DNA of 64,000 nucleotides from an uncultured Eubacteriales bacterium (lineage in GTDB: Bacteria; Bacillota; Clostridia; UBA1381; UMGS1253). Shown in pieces: positions 24,722 to 33,423 of this stretch. The translations under genes and the position numbers were made by a program. Below the pieces are notes generated by a model. It saw only the letters and a list, made by a program, of their open reading frames with translations. It made no database searches and was not told the DNA's origin. Location: positions 558,001 to 622,000 of the forward strand of contig CABUKE010000001.1 of assembly GCA_902492065.1 (NCBI GenBank), given 5' to 3'. Position 1 is the first letter of the stretch. Every line of letters begins with the position of its first letter.

Positions 24722-25108
24722 TCAAGAATCAAACGACAGGGCAGTTGGATTTGCAATAAACTCTTTGATTTTGTCAAAGGTTTCGTCGCTGATATCATGT
24801 TCAATCTTACACGCATCCGCAAACGCCGTCTTTTCACTCACGCCCAGCGCCATTAAAATTTTTGCAAGCGTCTGGTGCCGTTCATAGATTTTTTCCGCAA
24901 TTGCCAGACCGCTCGGCGTAAGTGAAATATGCCCGTCAGTGTCCATTTCGATATAACCTTCTGTTCGGAAAGCTTTCATTGCGACAGATATACTTGGCTT
25001 TGTAAATGATAACTCGTTTGCAATGTCGATAGAGCGGACGTATCCGTTCCGGTTTTTTAAAATTAAAATGGTTTCCAGATAGTTCTCTGCGGATTCATGA
25101 ATTTTCAA
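24722..25108 (-). CDS. DtxR/MntR-family metal-dependent regulator
   Basis: A 128-residue regulator. The winged helix (ESAENYLETILIL, IDIANELSFTKPSISVAMKAFRTEGYI) is followed by the dimerisation/metal domain, with HQTLAKILMALGV and the ligand-type DACKIEHDIS (Cys, Glu, His). It has no C-terminal SH3-like domain, so it is MntR-sized. It would sense Mn or Fe and repress transporter genes, but none lie nearby. The start is TTG 25108 behind GGAGGG. It has a consensus sigma-A promoter, so expression is probably constitutive. Confidence 0.88.
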   Translation of the reverse strand: MKIHESAENYLETILILKNRNGYVRSIDIANELSFTKPSISVAMKAFRTEGYIEMDTDGHISLTPSGLAIAEKIYERHQTLAKILMALGVSEKTAFADACKIEHDISDETFDKIKEFIANPTALSFDS

Positions 25109-25140
25109 AATGCATACCCTCCGTACTGTATATTATTTTT

Positions 25141-25169
25141 ATTATATCATGGGCAAAGTTTTTTGTCAA
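25141..25169 (-). promoter_or_regulatory. consensus sigma-A promoter of the DtxR-family gene
   Basis: On the minus strand TTGACA, exactly 17 bases, TATAAT. Both hexamers are perfect. The -10 ends about 33 bases before the TTG start. Confidence 0.85.
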
Positions 25170-25246
25170 AGCTTAACAGAAATATAACCATCATAAAAAT
25201 AGCATGATTACGCGATTTCTGTAAATACTAAACGTGAGGTGAAAAA

Positions 25247-25489
25247 ATGGCGAATAGAGAGATATATTTTATGGCACGCGGGGAAGGCGATTATGATGCG
25301 CTGAAGTTTGAACTTGGCGCAATGCGCGGCGTAATTTCCATGGATATGGACGGCGACGGCAGCGTACACGTCAGTTATGACGACTCGTTCGTGAACGAAA
25401 GGCAGATTAGCTCGTGCGCTGGTCCGCTTGGCTATGTAAATAGCAATGGCCGAAATGCCACCCCAAATCCTGGACAGTCCCTGTTTTAG
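25247..25489 (+). CDS. small protein of unknown function
   Basis: An 80-residue acidic protein. The alternation of strand and helix (REIYFMARGEGDYDALKFEL, VISMDMDGDGSVHVSYDD, NERQISSCAGPLGY) suggests a small ferredoxin-like fold, loosely similar to heavy-metal-associated domains, but no CxxC is present. It has an ATG start with a GTGAGGTG site. The stop codon lies inside the loop of its own terminator. It is divergent from the DtxR-family gene; a link to metal regulation is only a guess. Confidence 0.65.
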   Translation: MANREIYFMARGEGDYDALKFELGAMRGVISMDMDGDGSVHVSYDDSFVNERQISSCAGPLGYVNSNGRNATPNPGQSLF

Positions 25490-25497
25490 GGGCTGTC
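25473..25497 (+). terminator. intrinsic terminator of the 25247 gene
   Basis: GACAGTCCC/GGGGCTGTC with one G-T pair and a 7-base loop that contains the stop codon. It is followed by TGTTTTTTT. Confidence 0.8.
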
Positions 25498-25550
25498 TGT
25501 TTTTTTACCCTGTAGGCATCTATGCTTTTAGGGGGATTATCGGGCAGGAA

Positions 25551-25579
25551 TTGAATTTTACCTCTGAATATGGTATGAT
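25551..25579 (+). promoter_or_regulatory. sigma-A promoter of the Bce-type two-component genes
   Basis: TTGAAT, 17 bases, TATGAT, ending 41 bases before the response regulator ATG. Confidence 0.65.
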
Positions 25580-25620
25580 AAATATAAATAAGCATTGATT
25601 GATAGAGGGCGGGAGAACGC

Positions 25621-26292
25621 ATGTACAGAATTTTGATTATAGAGGACGACGCAACCATGGCCAATACCATGAAAAAACAGATCGAATCGTGGGGCAATAC
25701 GGCGGCATGTGTCCAGGACTTTCAAAATGTTATTCCGGAATTTGTTGCATTCGACCCGCATTTGGTTCTGGTCGACATTATGCTTCCGTTCTACAATGGG
25801 TATCACTGGTGCAGTGAGATTCGAAAGATTTCCAACGTGCCGATTGTGTTCCTTTCCTCGGCGTCAGACAATATGAACATTGTCATGGCGATGAATATGG
25901 GCGGTGACGACTTTATTGCAAAGCCTGTGGATCTAAGCGTACTGACGGCGAAAATACAGGCTGTGCTGCGCCGGACGTATGACATGGCAGGGAAGATCCC
26001 AGTACTGGAACACCGCGGCGCCGTACTCAACCTCAACGACACGACGCTGACATTCCACGATGTAAAAATTGACCTAACGCGCAACGAGTTTCGGATTTTG
26101 CAGACCCTGCTGGAGAACAAGGGCAAGGTCGTCAGCCGCGACACGCTGATGACGCGTCTGTGGGAGATGGACGCCTATGTGGAGGAAAACACGCTTACAG
26201 TAAACATGGCCCGCCTACGTAAAAAATTGGAGAGTGCAGGGCTGACAGATTTTATCACGACTAAGGTCGGGAGCGGCTATATCATTACATAA
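25621..26292 (+). CDS. OmpR-family response regulator (BceR-like)
   Basis: A 223-residue regulator. The receiver has the acidic pair EDD near residue 9, the phosphorylated Asp in HLVLVDIMLP, and the Thr/Ser and Lys switch residues (FLSSASD, FIAKPVD). The C-terminal winged helix ends with LTVNMARLRKKLES and VGSGYIIT. It is followed 15 bases later by a BceS-like kinase and then by BceAB-like transporter genes, so it belongs to the Bce peptide-antibiotic sensing modules. An inverted repeat matching the reported BceR site lies before the transporter genes. Confidence 0.92.
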   Translation: MYRILIIEDDATMANTMKKQIESWGNTAACVQDFQNVIPEFVAFDPHLVLVDIMLPFYNGYHWCSEIRKISNVPIVFLSSASDNMNIVMAMNMGGDDFIAKPVDLSVLTAKIQAVLRRTYDMAGKIPVLEHRGAVLNLNDTTLTFHDVKIDLTRNEFRILQTLLENKGKVVSRDTLMTRLWEMDAYVEENTLTVNMARLRKKLESAGLTDFITTKVGSGYIIT

Positions 26293-26307
26293 GGCGGGAG
26301 GCGGTAA

Positions 26308-27300
26308 ATGGTGCGGATTTTTGGAAAATATTTGTGGCAATACCGCTACGGGATTGCCCTGTTTTTGGCCTTTTCTGGTATTTTTGCCGGTGTATTTCTT
26401 CTCTATAATTTAGAGCCGGAGGCGGTTTTGTACGCGGTTCTCTGCTGCCTGCTGTTTCTTGTTGTTTTTGGTACGATTCATTATATCTTCTACTATAGGC
26501 GGCATAAGCAGTTATGCAAAATTCGGGATAATATCACGCTTTTGGCGGAAACGCTCCCGCGTGCGAGGAATCTATTTGAAGAAGAATATCAGGAGATGGT
26601 GGAAAACCTGCTTGGTTGCTACAAGGCTGCGCGGACGGAGGAGCAGTCGCGCCGCACGGAGAGCATTGACTACTATACGACATGGGCGCACCAGATTAAA
26701 ACCCCCATTGCCGCCATGCGGATGATTTTGCAGGGGGAGGATACGGACGAAAGCAGGGAGCTGCTTGGCGAGCTGTTTCGGATTGAACAGTATGTGGCAA
26801 TGGTGCTGTGCTATTTCCGGCTCGACTCGACATCGTCGGACTTTATTTTTAAAAAGTATCCGCTCGACGCAATCATCCGGCAGGCTATCCACAATTATGC
26901 GCCACAGTTCGTACGAAAGAGAATCAAACTCGAGTATACGGGTACACAGGAAACCGTCCTTACAGATGAAAAATGGCTCCTGTTCATTTTGGAACAGCTT
27001 TTGTCCAATGCGATTAAATATACGCAGAAGGGGGCGGTCAAAATAGCTGTCAGTCCGGAAAAGCTTGTGACGATTTCCGACACCGGCATTGGCATAGCGC
27101 CGGAGGACTTGCCGCGGATATTCGAAAAAGGGTTTACCGGCTACAACGGCAGAGCGGACAAAAAGTCGACCGGGCTGGGGCTGTATTTGTGCAAGCAGGC
27201 CGCGGATAAGCTGTCGATTCCCATTCGGATTAGCTCCGAGGCAGGGAGCGGAACGACGGTCATGTTGGACCTGCGCAGCGCGGAGTTGGAAATCGAATAA
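26308..27300 (+). CDS. intramembrane-sensing histidine kinase (BceS-like)
   Basis: A 330-residue kinase with two membrane helices (about residues 13-30 and 38-56), almost no extracellular loop and no sensor domain. This is the layout of BceS kinases, which sense flux through their ABC partner. The H-box is TTWAHQIKTPIAAMRMIL, the N-box LLSNAIKYTQKG, G1 ISDTGIGI and G2 STGLGLYLCKQ. The start is ATG 26308 behind GGGAGGCGG. Confidence 0.92.
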   Translation: MVRIFGKYLWQYRYGIALFLAFSGIFAGVFLLYNLEPEAVLYAVLCCLLFLVVFGTIHYIFYYRRHKQLCKIRDNITLLAETLPRARNLFEEEYQEMVENLLGCYKAARTEEQSRRTESIDYYTTWAHQIKTPIAAMRMILQGEDTDESRELLGELFRIEQYVAMVLCYFRLDSTSSDFIFKKYPLDAIIRQAIHNYAPQFVRKRIKLEYTGTQETVLTDEKWLLFILEQLLSNAIKYTQKGAVKIAVSPEKLVTISDTGIGIAPEDLPRIFEKGFTGYNGRADKKSTGLGLYLCKQAADKLSIPIRISSEAGSGTTVMLDLRSAELEIE

Positions 27301-27303
27301 TAT

Positions 27304-27323
27304 ATCTTACAAAAATGTAAGAT
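27304..27323 (+). promoter_or_regulatory. candidate BceR-type operator
   Basis: A perfect inverted repeat ATCTTACA-AAAA-TGTAAGAT. Its core TTACA-N4-TGTAA fits the TNACA-N4-TGTAA consensus described for BceR-like regulators. It lies between the kinase and ATPase genes. A TATACT -10 box lies downstream at 27375-27380 with a poor -35, as expected for an activator-dependent promoter. Confidence 0.65.
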
Positions 27324-27409
27324 GAAACGGCCGGAATGTCACACGATTCGATGGTGGGCAGTCCGGCCCCTTGCTATACTGAGAGGGAAGCAAAAAGGAG
27401 GAAGAAACA

Positions 27410-28177
27410 ATGACGATTTTGGAAGTAAAGAGCCTGAAGAAGATTTATACTACCCGCTTTGGCGGAAATCAGGTGCAGGCACTGAGCAATGTATCCTTCT
27501 CAGTGGAGCAGGGGGAGTACGTAGCCATTATGGGCGAGTCCGGCTCCGGCAAGACAACGCTGCTCAACATTCTTGCCGCACTTGACAAACCAACGAGCGG
27601 GGAGGTCTATCTGGACGGGAAATGCCTGACCAACATCCGGGAAAAGGAGATTTCCGCCTTCCGGCGCGACAATCTCGGGTTTGTATTTCAGGATTTTAAC
27701 CTGCTGGACACGTTTTCCATCCAGGACAATATCTTTCTGCCGCTGGTGCTGGCGAAAAAGAGCTTCCTGGAGATGCAGACGCGCCTTGTGCCGATTGCGA
27801 AGAAGCTGGAAATTACGGATATCCTGCAAAAGTACCCGTACGAGGTATCCGGCGGGCAGAAGCAGCGGACGGCGGTAGCGCGTGCTCTGATTACAGGGCC
27901 GAAGCTGATTCTGGCGGACGAGCCGACCGGTGCGCTCGACTCGCGCGCGACAGATGGCCTTTTGCGGATATTTAATGAAATCAATGCCGACGGGCAGACG
28001 ATTTTGATGGTAACGCACTCGACCAAAGCGGCGAGTCATGCGGGCCGCGTCCTGTTCATCAAGGATGGGGAAGTGTTCCACCAGATTTACCGGGGGAACA
28101 GTACCAACGAGGAGATGTACCAGAAGATTTCCGACACATTGACTTTGATTGCGACAGGCGGTGGCCGCCATGAATAA
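27410..28177 (+). CDS. ABC transporter ATP-binding protein (BceA-like)
   Basis: A 255-residue ATPase. Walker A is GESGSGKTTLLN, the Q-loop FVFQDFNLLD, the signature VSGGQKQRTAVARAL, Walker B LILADEPTGALD and the switch VTHSTKAA. The sequence is of the MacB/LolD-like group that pairs with single large FtsX-type permeases. Start ATG 27410 behind AAAAAGGAGG. It overlaps the permease gene by eight bases. With the upstream regulator pair it forms a Bce-type detoxification module. Confidence 0.94.
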   Translation: MTILEVKSLKKIYTTRFGGNQVQALSNVSFSVEQGEYVAIMGESGSGKTTLLNILAALDKPTSGEVYLDGKCLTNIREKEISAFRRDNLGFVFQDFNLLDTFSIQDNIFLPLVLAKKSFLEMQTRLVPIAKKLEITDILQKYPYEVSGGQKQRTAVARALITGPKLILADEPTGALDSRATDGLLRIFNEINADGQTILMVTHSTKAASHAGRVLFIKDGEVFHQIYRGNSTNEEMYQKISDTLTLIATGGGRHE

Positions 28178-30158
28178 GTTTTTCTATGCTAGGCTTGCGG
28201 CTACGAACATTAGCAAGAACCGCAAGACGTACATCCCTTATATGCTTACCTGTATCATCACGGTGGCAATGTTCTACATTATCAAGTCGCTGTCCGTAAA
28301 CGAGGGGATCCTCTCCCTGCGGGGCGGGATTACAATCGCTTCCATGCTGTATCTGGGGTGTTGGATCGTAGCAATTTTTGCTGTCATCTTTCTGTTTTAC
28401 ACCAACAGCTTTCTGGTAAAACGGAGGAAGAAGGAATTCGGCCTCTTTAATATCCTCGGCATGGAGAAAAAGCACCTCTCCCGGGTAATCGGCCTGGAAA
28501 CGCTCTACATTGCGCTGGTTGGGCTGGTGTTGGGAATCGGCGTGGGCATTTTGCTCGACAAGGCTATGTATCTACTGATTCTGAAAATCTTGGGTGAGGG
28601 GATTACGCTCGGATTTTATATTTCTTGGGAATCCATGGGACACACAGTGCTGCTATTTAGCGCAATTTTTCTTTTAATCTTTTTAAATTCACTTCGGCAG
28701 GTTCATCTGGCAAAGCCAATTGAACTGCTTCGCGGTGGCAGCGTGGGGGAAAAGGAGCCGAAAGCAAACTGGTTTATTGCAATAGCAGGCGCGGTCTGCC
28801 TGGGGATTGGATACTATATTGCCGTTGTGACGCAGGACCCGATTACAGCGCTGGCGTACTTTTTCGGCGCGGCAATTCTGGTTATTATCGGTACTTATCT
28901 GCTGTTTACGGCGGGGAGTATTTCTCTTTTGAAGCTCCTGCGTAAAAATAAACGCTATTATTACAAAACGAATCACTTTATCAGCATATCCGGTATGCTT
29001 TACCGGATGAAGCAGAATGCCGTTGGGCTTGCAAACATCTGTATCCTGTCCACGGCGGTGTTGGTGATGATTTCCTCGACCACGTCGCTGATGATTGGGA
29101 GCGAGGACATGATTCGTACGCGCTATCCCTACGATATTGCAATCTATTCATATGAGGGGGACGAGGCGCAGAATCTGGAGATGATGGAAAAGACGCATCG
29201 GGTTCTGGAGGAAAATCACGCCCAGATGGAGCGGGTTATTTACTACAATTATTTGTCGTTTGTAAGTGTCCAGGATGGAAATTCATTTATTACGGAGCCG
29301 AGCCGGGTAAATACATCTCTCAACTCCATTGTGAACCTGTTCTTTATCCCTTTAAACGACTTTAACAGGATCAGCGGAGTGGACAGGACGTTACAGGATG
29401 GGCAGGTTCTATTCTATTCCAATCGGCAGGCGTATAACGGCAATACGCTGGAGGTGTTTGGAAAAACATATACCATCAAGGAGCGTCTTGACCAGTTTGT
29501 CGGCAATGGAACCACAGCGGCTGATATTTCGAACACATATTTCGTTGTCGTGAAGGACATGGGGGAACTGGAGTGGCTTTATCAGGAGCAGGCCAAAATC
29601 TATGGCGAGCGTGCAGTCCGCATGTGCCTGCTGTATGGATTTGACTTGTATGGTACAGATGAGGAAGAGTACGCAGTCTATCAGGAGCTGGCGGACAGCC
29701 TGACGGGCGAGCCGGGGTTTAACGGCGTGATTGAGAGCCGGGCCGAGGCGAAGGACGGCTTCTTCGTAATGTACGGCGGCCTGTTTTTTCTCGGGATTTT
29801 CCTGGGACTCCTATTCATCATGGCAACCATCCTGATTATCTATTACAAGCAAATCTCGGAAGGATACGACGATAAGGAAAGGTATGCCATTATGCAGAAG
29901 GTCGGCCTGAGTCATGCGGAGGTAAAGCGTTCCATCCATTCGCAGATTTTGACCGTGTTTTTCCTGCCGCTTCTGGCGGCCGGCGTTCATGTAGTGTTTG
30001 CCTTCCCGCTGATTTCTAAGATACTGGCGTTGCTGAGTATGTCAAATAACATGCTGTATATCCTCTGCACGGCGGGGTGTTATCTGGTATTTGCGCTTGG
30101 CTACGGTGTAATTTATGCCCTCACGGCAAAGGTCTACTACCGAATCGTCAGTGCGTAA
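28170..30158 (+). CDS. ABC transporter permease (BceB-like)
   Basis: A 662-residue permease. The opening FFYARLAATNISKNRKTYIPYMLTC is typical of BceB. There are ten membrane helices in two groups, and a large extracellular domain of about 200 residues between the seventh and eighth helices (roughly residues 315-530), the family's peptide-recognition part. An FtsX-like segment follows near the end. The start is taken at ATG 28170, overlapping the ATPase stop. The transporter likely removes cell-wall-active peptides such as bacitracin-like antibiotics from their target and signals to the kinase. Confidence 0.92.
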   Translation: MNKFFYARLAATNISKNRKTYIPYMLTCIITVAMFYIIKSLSVNEGILSLRGGITIASMLYLGCWIVAIFAVIFLFYTNSFLVKRRKKEFGLFNILGMEKKHLSRVIGLETLYIALVGLVLGIGVGILLDKAMYLLILKILGEGITLGFYISWESMGHTVLLFSAIFLLIFLNSLRQVHLAKPIELLRGGSVGEKEPKANWFIAIAGAVCLGIGYYIAVVTQDPITALAYFFGAAILVIIGTYLLFTAGSISLLKLLRKNKRYYYKTNHFISISGMLYRMKQNAVGLANICILSTAVLVMISSTTSLMIGSEDMIRTRYPYDIAIYSYEGDEAQNLEMMEKTHRVLEENHAQMERVIYYNYLSFVSVQDGNSFITEPSRVNTSLNSIVNLFFIPLNDFNRISGVDRTLQDGQVLFYSNRQAYNGNTLEVFGKTYTIKERLDQFVGNGTTAADISNTYFVVVKDMGELEWLYQEQAKIYGERAVRMCLLYGFDLYGTDEEEYAVYQELADSLTGEPGFNGVIESRAEAKDGFFVMYGGLFFLGIFLGLLFIMATILIIYYKQISEGYDDKERYAIMQKVGLSHAEVKRSIHSQILTVFFLPLLAAGVHVVFAFPLISKILALLSMSNNMLYILCTAGCYLVFALGYGVIYALTAKVYYRIVSA

Positions 30159-30162
30159 TTGC

Positions 30163-30200
30163 AAAATAAAAAAGCGGCTTAGTAGCCGCTTTTTTATTTT
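30163..30200. terminator. bidirectional terminator
   Basis: A perfect 17-bp inverted repeat around a TAGT loop, GC-rich in the centre (AGCGGCT/AGCCGCT) with A- and T-runs outside. It lies between the Bce operon and the convergent lyase-like gene. Confidence 0.94.
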
Positions 30201-30204
30201 GCAT

Positions 30205-33200
30205 CTATTCTGCCGTTACAGTATGGTTCTCAATCCAGTAGCTTCCTGTTTGGGACGCTTTGACCGGAATAATGGAGCCAATCGCGTCAATGTCCTGTGC
30301 GGTGGAGCGGAAAGCAAACCCGTCCGCCACAAGCTGTTCCTCGCCGGCCTCCGGCCAGATGGGTGTGATCCATACGCTGTATTTCTTTGTGGAAGCGTTC
30401 ATCGTAACCTTAAAGTGGTAACGATAGTTGGCAGCCACAGGGAATGTCGTCCATTGATAGCCGTCGCCGTTCATGATATTGATTGTCTGATTATTAAACT
30501 GAATCAAAACATTTGCTTTGGAATAGGTCATATCCTCTGCATCCGCGCTGTCGTACATGATGACGCCGTCAAACGTATTGCCCACTTCACCGTCGAACAC
30601 AACGTCAAACTCAGTTGTGACGCTGCCGCTATACTCCGCGCCGAGCGGGAGCACCGCGTCGTTGGTAAAGGTGCTTAACTGGTGCGTCGGCGCGATTGCG
30701 TTTTGCGGCGGCTCGGTAACGCCGTTCATAGGCTCTGCCGGTTTTGCATCAATTTCCGGCTTTGCGTTCGGGTTTGTCATAACGGTGATGTCCTCGCCGA
30801 GCATACAATGGAAGTTGCGCCACATATCCTTATCCATAGCATAGCCGACCGACGGTTTGTCGTACTCATATTCGTTTTTATAGCCGGGGAAAGAGGTGGA
30901 ATAGCCGCGATAGCCCTCTGTGAGCTTAAAGATTAAGTCCTCTGTACCGACATATATCCACGAATCGAACGTCTGCTGCCAGTCCTCGCTCGAGTCCCAG
31001 CCGCCGAACAGTTTGAAGTTGGCGTACATAGACATGAGAATCATCATGGAGTCGTAGCAGTAGCCTGCGCTGCTGCGGCTGCCGGAGCAAAACTCGAACA
31101 TCATACCGTTATATCCTTCATAGGGGGAGGGCTTCCCGGAAAGAATATAGGAATAGTATTCGCCGCCTTCCACCCCGTGCGAGCTTGCCACAACGGCGCC
31201 GTAGGTATAGTCGAGCAGGCTGGAGAAAATCCCGTCTAAATCGTCAAGCCCCATGCCGTTGTACTGGAATGGTATTTTGACTCCGGCACCCTTACCGCCG
31301 CTCTGGCCCGCCTCCATACCGCTTGCGCCGATACCGCCGAGCAGGGTGCACTCTCCGCCGTTTTCCATCAAATCTTTGCCCGCGACGGACCAGGTGTGCA
31401 TGATATTTGTAAAGCCGTACGCTTCAAATTTGGTCATGTATTCGTCATAGCTGAAAGAAGTATAAATCTCGTCGAGCTCCTCTGCGCCGAAGTACATGGC
31501 GGCCGAAATCACGACATTGAGGTACGTGTTGCGGTAATTCGGATTCCAGGCTTTATTGAAGTTGCCCAGAAGGTCGAAGCCGGTTTTATAATTGTTCTGG
31601 TCGTTGAAGCCCCAGTTACCGGCTATTGCAAGCGCCCTCATCAGCCAGTCCATGCGGTTTTTCTCGTCCTGCGTCAGCTCGTCGTAGACGGCGGGCGTGT
31701 TTTTTACAAGTACAAGGCTGGCTGCAACAACGGCGTGGCTCCAGTACGGCCCGACGCACGCATACGGCTCGTTTCCGCCCGCAATCAACGCGCGGAGCTG
31801 CGTAAGGGCGGCGTCTTTTGCCAGCGTACCGTCCGACGCTGCTGTACTCTCGTCCAGATAGGCCGCCAGCGTCAGGTAGTAGAGCGCTTTTGCGCCCTTC
31901 GATGCAATGTTGTTGTTGCCTTTGTCTGCGGTAAACTCAATCGGTGCGGCAGAAACCGCGTCGTCGATGACCCACTGGGTAAAGGCAGGAGCTGCCGAAT
32001 AGTTGAGCGCAAGCTTGCCCGATTGCAGATAGGCAATCATGGCGCTCACGAGGCGCGCGTCCATTTCTTCGTCAATTGTAAGGCTGGCGTCTGTAATGAT
32101 GATCAGGCCGCGGTCATCCCAGAATACATTTTTCCCAATTGACTCGGCCATAGCGCGGAGCGGGAGCATGGTTCGGTCGTGCAAAGTCTGCGCCGGTACG
32201 TCAAGCTGGACGGGCGCTCCATCTACGTACATTTCGTTGCTGCCAATGACGATTGTGACTGTTTTCCCAGCCAGCGTAATAGTCGCCGTCTGTGTCATTT
32301 CGTCCCAGCCGACCTGCGCGCCGAATGATTCCGAGATAAAGCGGAGCGGAACCAGCGTCCGATCGTCTATTATCGCAGGAGTTACCGCTTCATTGTCCGG
32401 GTCAACCTTTGTAAGCGTTTGGTTTGCATACGCATTCGATTCGTCAACCAGCAGAACAACAGCCTCGTCGAGCCGGGACATATCTGCATAATGAATTTCA
32501 TAGGTTTTGCCGGAACCTTTGGGGGTAACAGTCGGCATTGCGACCGGCGTGGGCATGGCTGCAACTTCCTCGCTGATATCGCGCGGTTCCGTCCCTTCAT
32601 ATACGGCAAAGTCGTCAAACAGGATATCACCCTGTGCGCCTTTTGACATATAAAGCCGCATAAAGTTGAAGTTTTTGGAGCACTCACCCTGCAAGTCAAC
32701 ATCCTTTTCGACCCGTTTGCCGTCTACATAGGTCGAATAGCTCCGCTTGGTAAAGTCGATCGCAAATGCGAGCTTGACCCATTTGCCCGGCTTCAGCGTT
32801 CCGAGGTTTTTTCCGCTGCCGGAGGAGGTGATATTACTGTTTTTATCAGTTGCAAACAAAAGACTCTGCTTTGGAACGCCATCTTTGAACTGCATATTGG
32901 TCGCAAGGCCGCCCTCTACACAGGAGAGAGAAATCTCAACAACTACGTTGTCGTAGTCAGTTCCCTTTGTGGTAGCCTGGAAGAACGCATCCTCTGTCGA
33001 TTTACCATTGGTCGATATCATGACCGCGCCGTTTCCGTCATCCTCAGTATAGGGTTCAATTTTGTTGGACTTCGGTGCGACGTTTGCATTGCTTGTGATT
33101 TCCTCGTCAAAGTCGTTGAAGTAGACGATTCGTGTTTCGTTGTCTGCCGCAAACGCACTATACGGGAAAATACCGGCTGCCATCGCCAGAACAAGCAGGA

Positions 33201-33225
33201 TGGATAGTGCCTTTCTCAGTTTCAT
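30205..33225 (-). CDS. secreted lyase-like multidomain protein with stalk domain
   Basis: 1006 residues from ATG 33225, which has GGAGGTAAAATC before it; the frame stays open 58 codons further upstream. Signal peptide 1-26 (ends SAFAAD). A LamG-like sandwich covers about 27-215. A stalk domain (copper amine oxidase N-terminal-like) lies at about 262-382 with DRTLVPLRFISESFG and DRTMLPLRAMAESIG. Residues about 400-815 appear to be an alpha/alpha toroid rich in Trp, Tyr, Asn and His, as in polysaccharide lyases, but I cannot place it in a family. A second LamG-like module ends the protein. It probably acts on, or binds, an extracellular polysaccharide. Confidence 0.78.
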   Translation of the reverse strand: MKLRKALSILLVLAMAAGIFPYSAFAADNETRIVYFNDFDEEITSNANVAPKSNKIEPYTEDDGNGAVMISTNGKSTEDAFFQATTKGTDYDNVVVEISLSCVEGGLATNMQFKDGVPKQSLLFATDKNSNITSSGSGKNLGTLKPGKWVKLAFAIDFTKRSYSTYVDGKRVEKDVDLQGECSKNFNFMRLYMSKGAQGDILFDDFAVYEGTEPRDISEEVAAMPTPVAMPTVTPKGSGKTYEIHYADMSRLDEAVVLLVDESNAYANQTLTKVDPDNEAVTPAIIDDRTLVPLRFISESFGAQVGWDEMTQTATITLAGKTVTIVIGSNEMYVDGAPVQLDVPAQTLHDRTMLPLRAMAESIGKNVFWDDRGLIIITDASLTIDEEMDARLVSAMIAYLQSGKLALNYSAAPAFTQWVIDDAVSAAPIEFTADKGNNNIASKGAKALYYLTLAAYLDESTAASDGTLAKDAALTQLRALIAGGNEPYACVGPYWSHAVVAASLVLVKNTPAVYDELTQDEKNRMDWLMRALAIAGNWGFNDQNNYKTGFDLLGNFNKAWNPNYRNTYLNVVISAAMYFGAEELDEIYTSFSYDEYMTKFEAYGFTNIMHTWSVAGKDLMENGGECTLLGGIGASGMEAGQSGGKGAGVKIPFQYNGMGLDDLDGIFSSLLDYTYGAVVASSHGVEGGEYYSYILSGKPSPYEGYNGMMFEFCSGSRSSAGYCYDSMMILMSMYANFKLFGGWDSSEDWQQTFDSWIYVGTEDLIFKLTEGYRGYSTSFPGYKNEYEYDKPSVGYAMDKDMWRNFHCMLGEDITVMTNPNAKPEIDAKPAEPMNGVTEPPQNAIAPTHQLSTFTNDAVLPLGAEYSGSVTTEFDVVFDGEVGNTFDGVIMYDSADAEDMTYSKANVLIQFNNQTINIMNGDGYQWTTFPVAANYRYHFKVTMNASTKKYSVWITPIWPEAGEEQLVADGFAFRSTAQDIDAIGSIIPVKASQTGSYWIENHTVTAE

Positions 33226-33297
33226 GATTTTACCTCCGCTCTTTTTCTTTTTGCCCGTTATCTGGGAAAGTTTGCTGATTACGGTGCTGTTTGTTTT

Positions 33298-33326
33298 ATT
33301 ATATCGGGGAAGGTAGCACTTATCAA
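33298..33326 (-). promoter_or_regulatory. sigma-A promoter of the lyase-like gene
   Basis: On the minus strand TTGATA, 17 bases, TATAAT. The -10 lies about 73 bases before the ATG at 33225, giving a leader of about 65 bases. Confidence 0.75.
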
Positions 33327-33377
33327 TAAAAATCTTGCAAAAAAAACTATAAAATTGTGCAAATATAAAATAAAAGA

Positions 33378-33405
33378 GCGTGCATCGCTCATATGCCATG
33401 CACGC
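33378..33405 (-). terminator. terminator of the YeiH-family gene
   Basis: GCGTGCAT/ATGCACGC stem with a 12-base loop. On the minus strand it is followed by TCTTTTATTTTAT, about 20 bases after the stop. Confidence 0.75.
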
Positions 33406-33423
33406 CCAATGCGTCGCGGTACC

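Noticed and set aside
31396..32142. A 248-codon open frame on the plus strand inside the lyase-like gene
   Set aside because: It lies wholly antisense to a well-supported 1006-residue secreted protein and has an Arg/Val-rich composition typical of a reverse-frame shadow, with no ribosome site.
33226..33399. N-terminal extension of the lyase-like protein upstream of ATG 33225
   Set aside because: It would place 58 residues before an ideal signal peptide and would cross the sigma-A promoter at 33298-33326.
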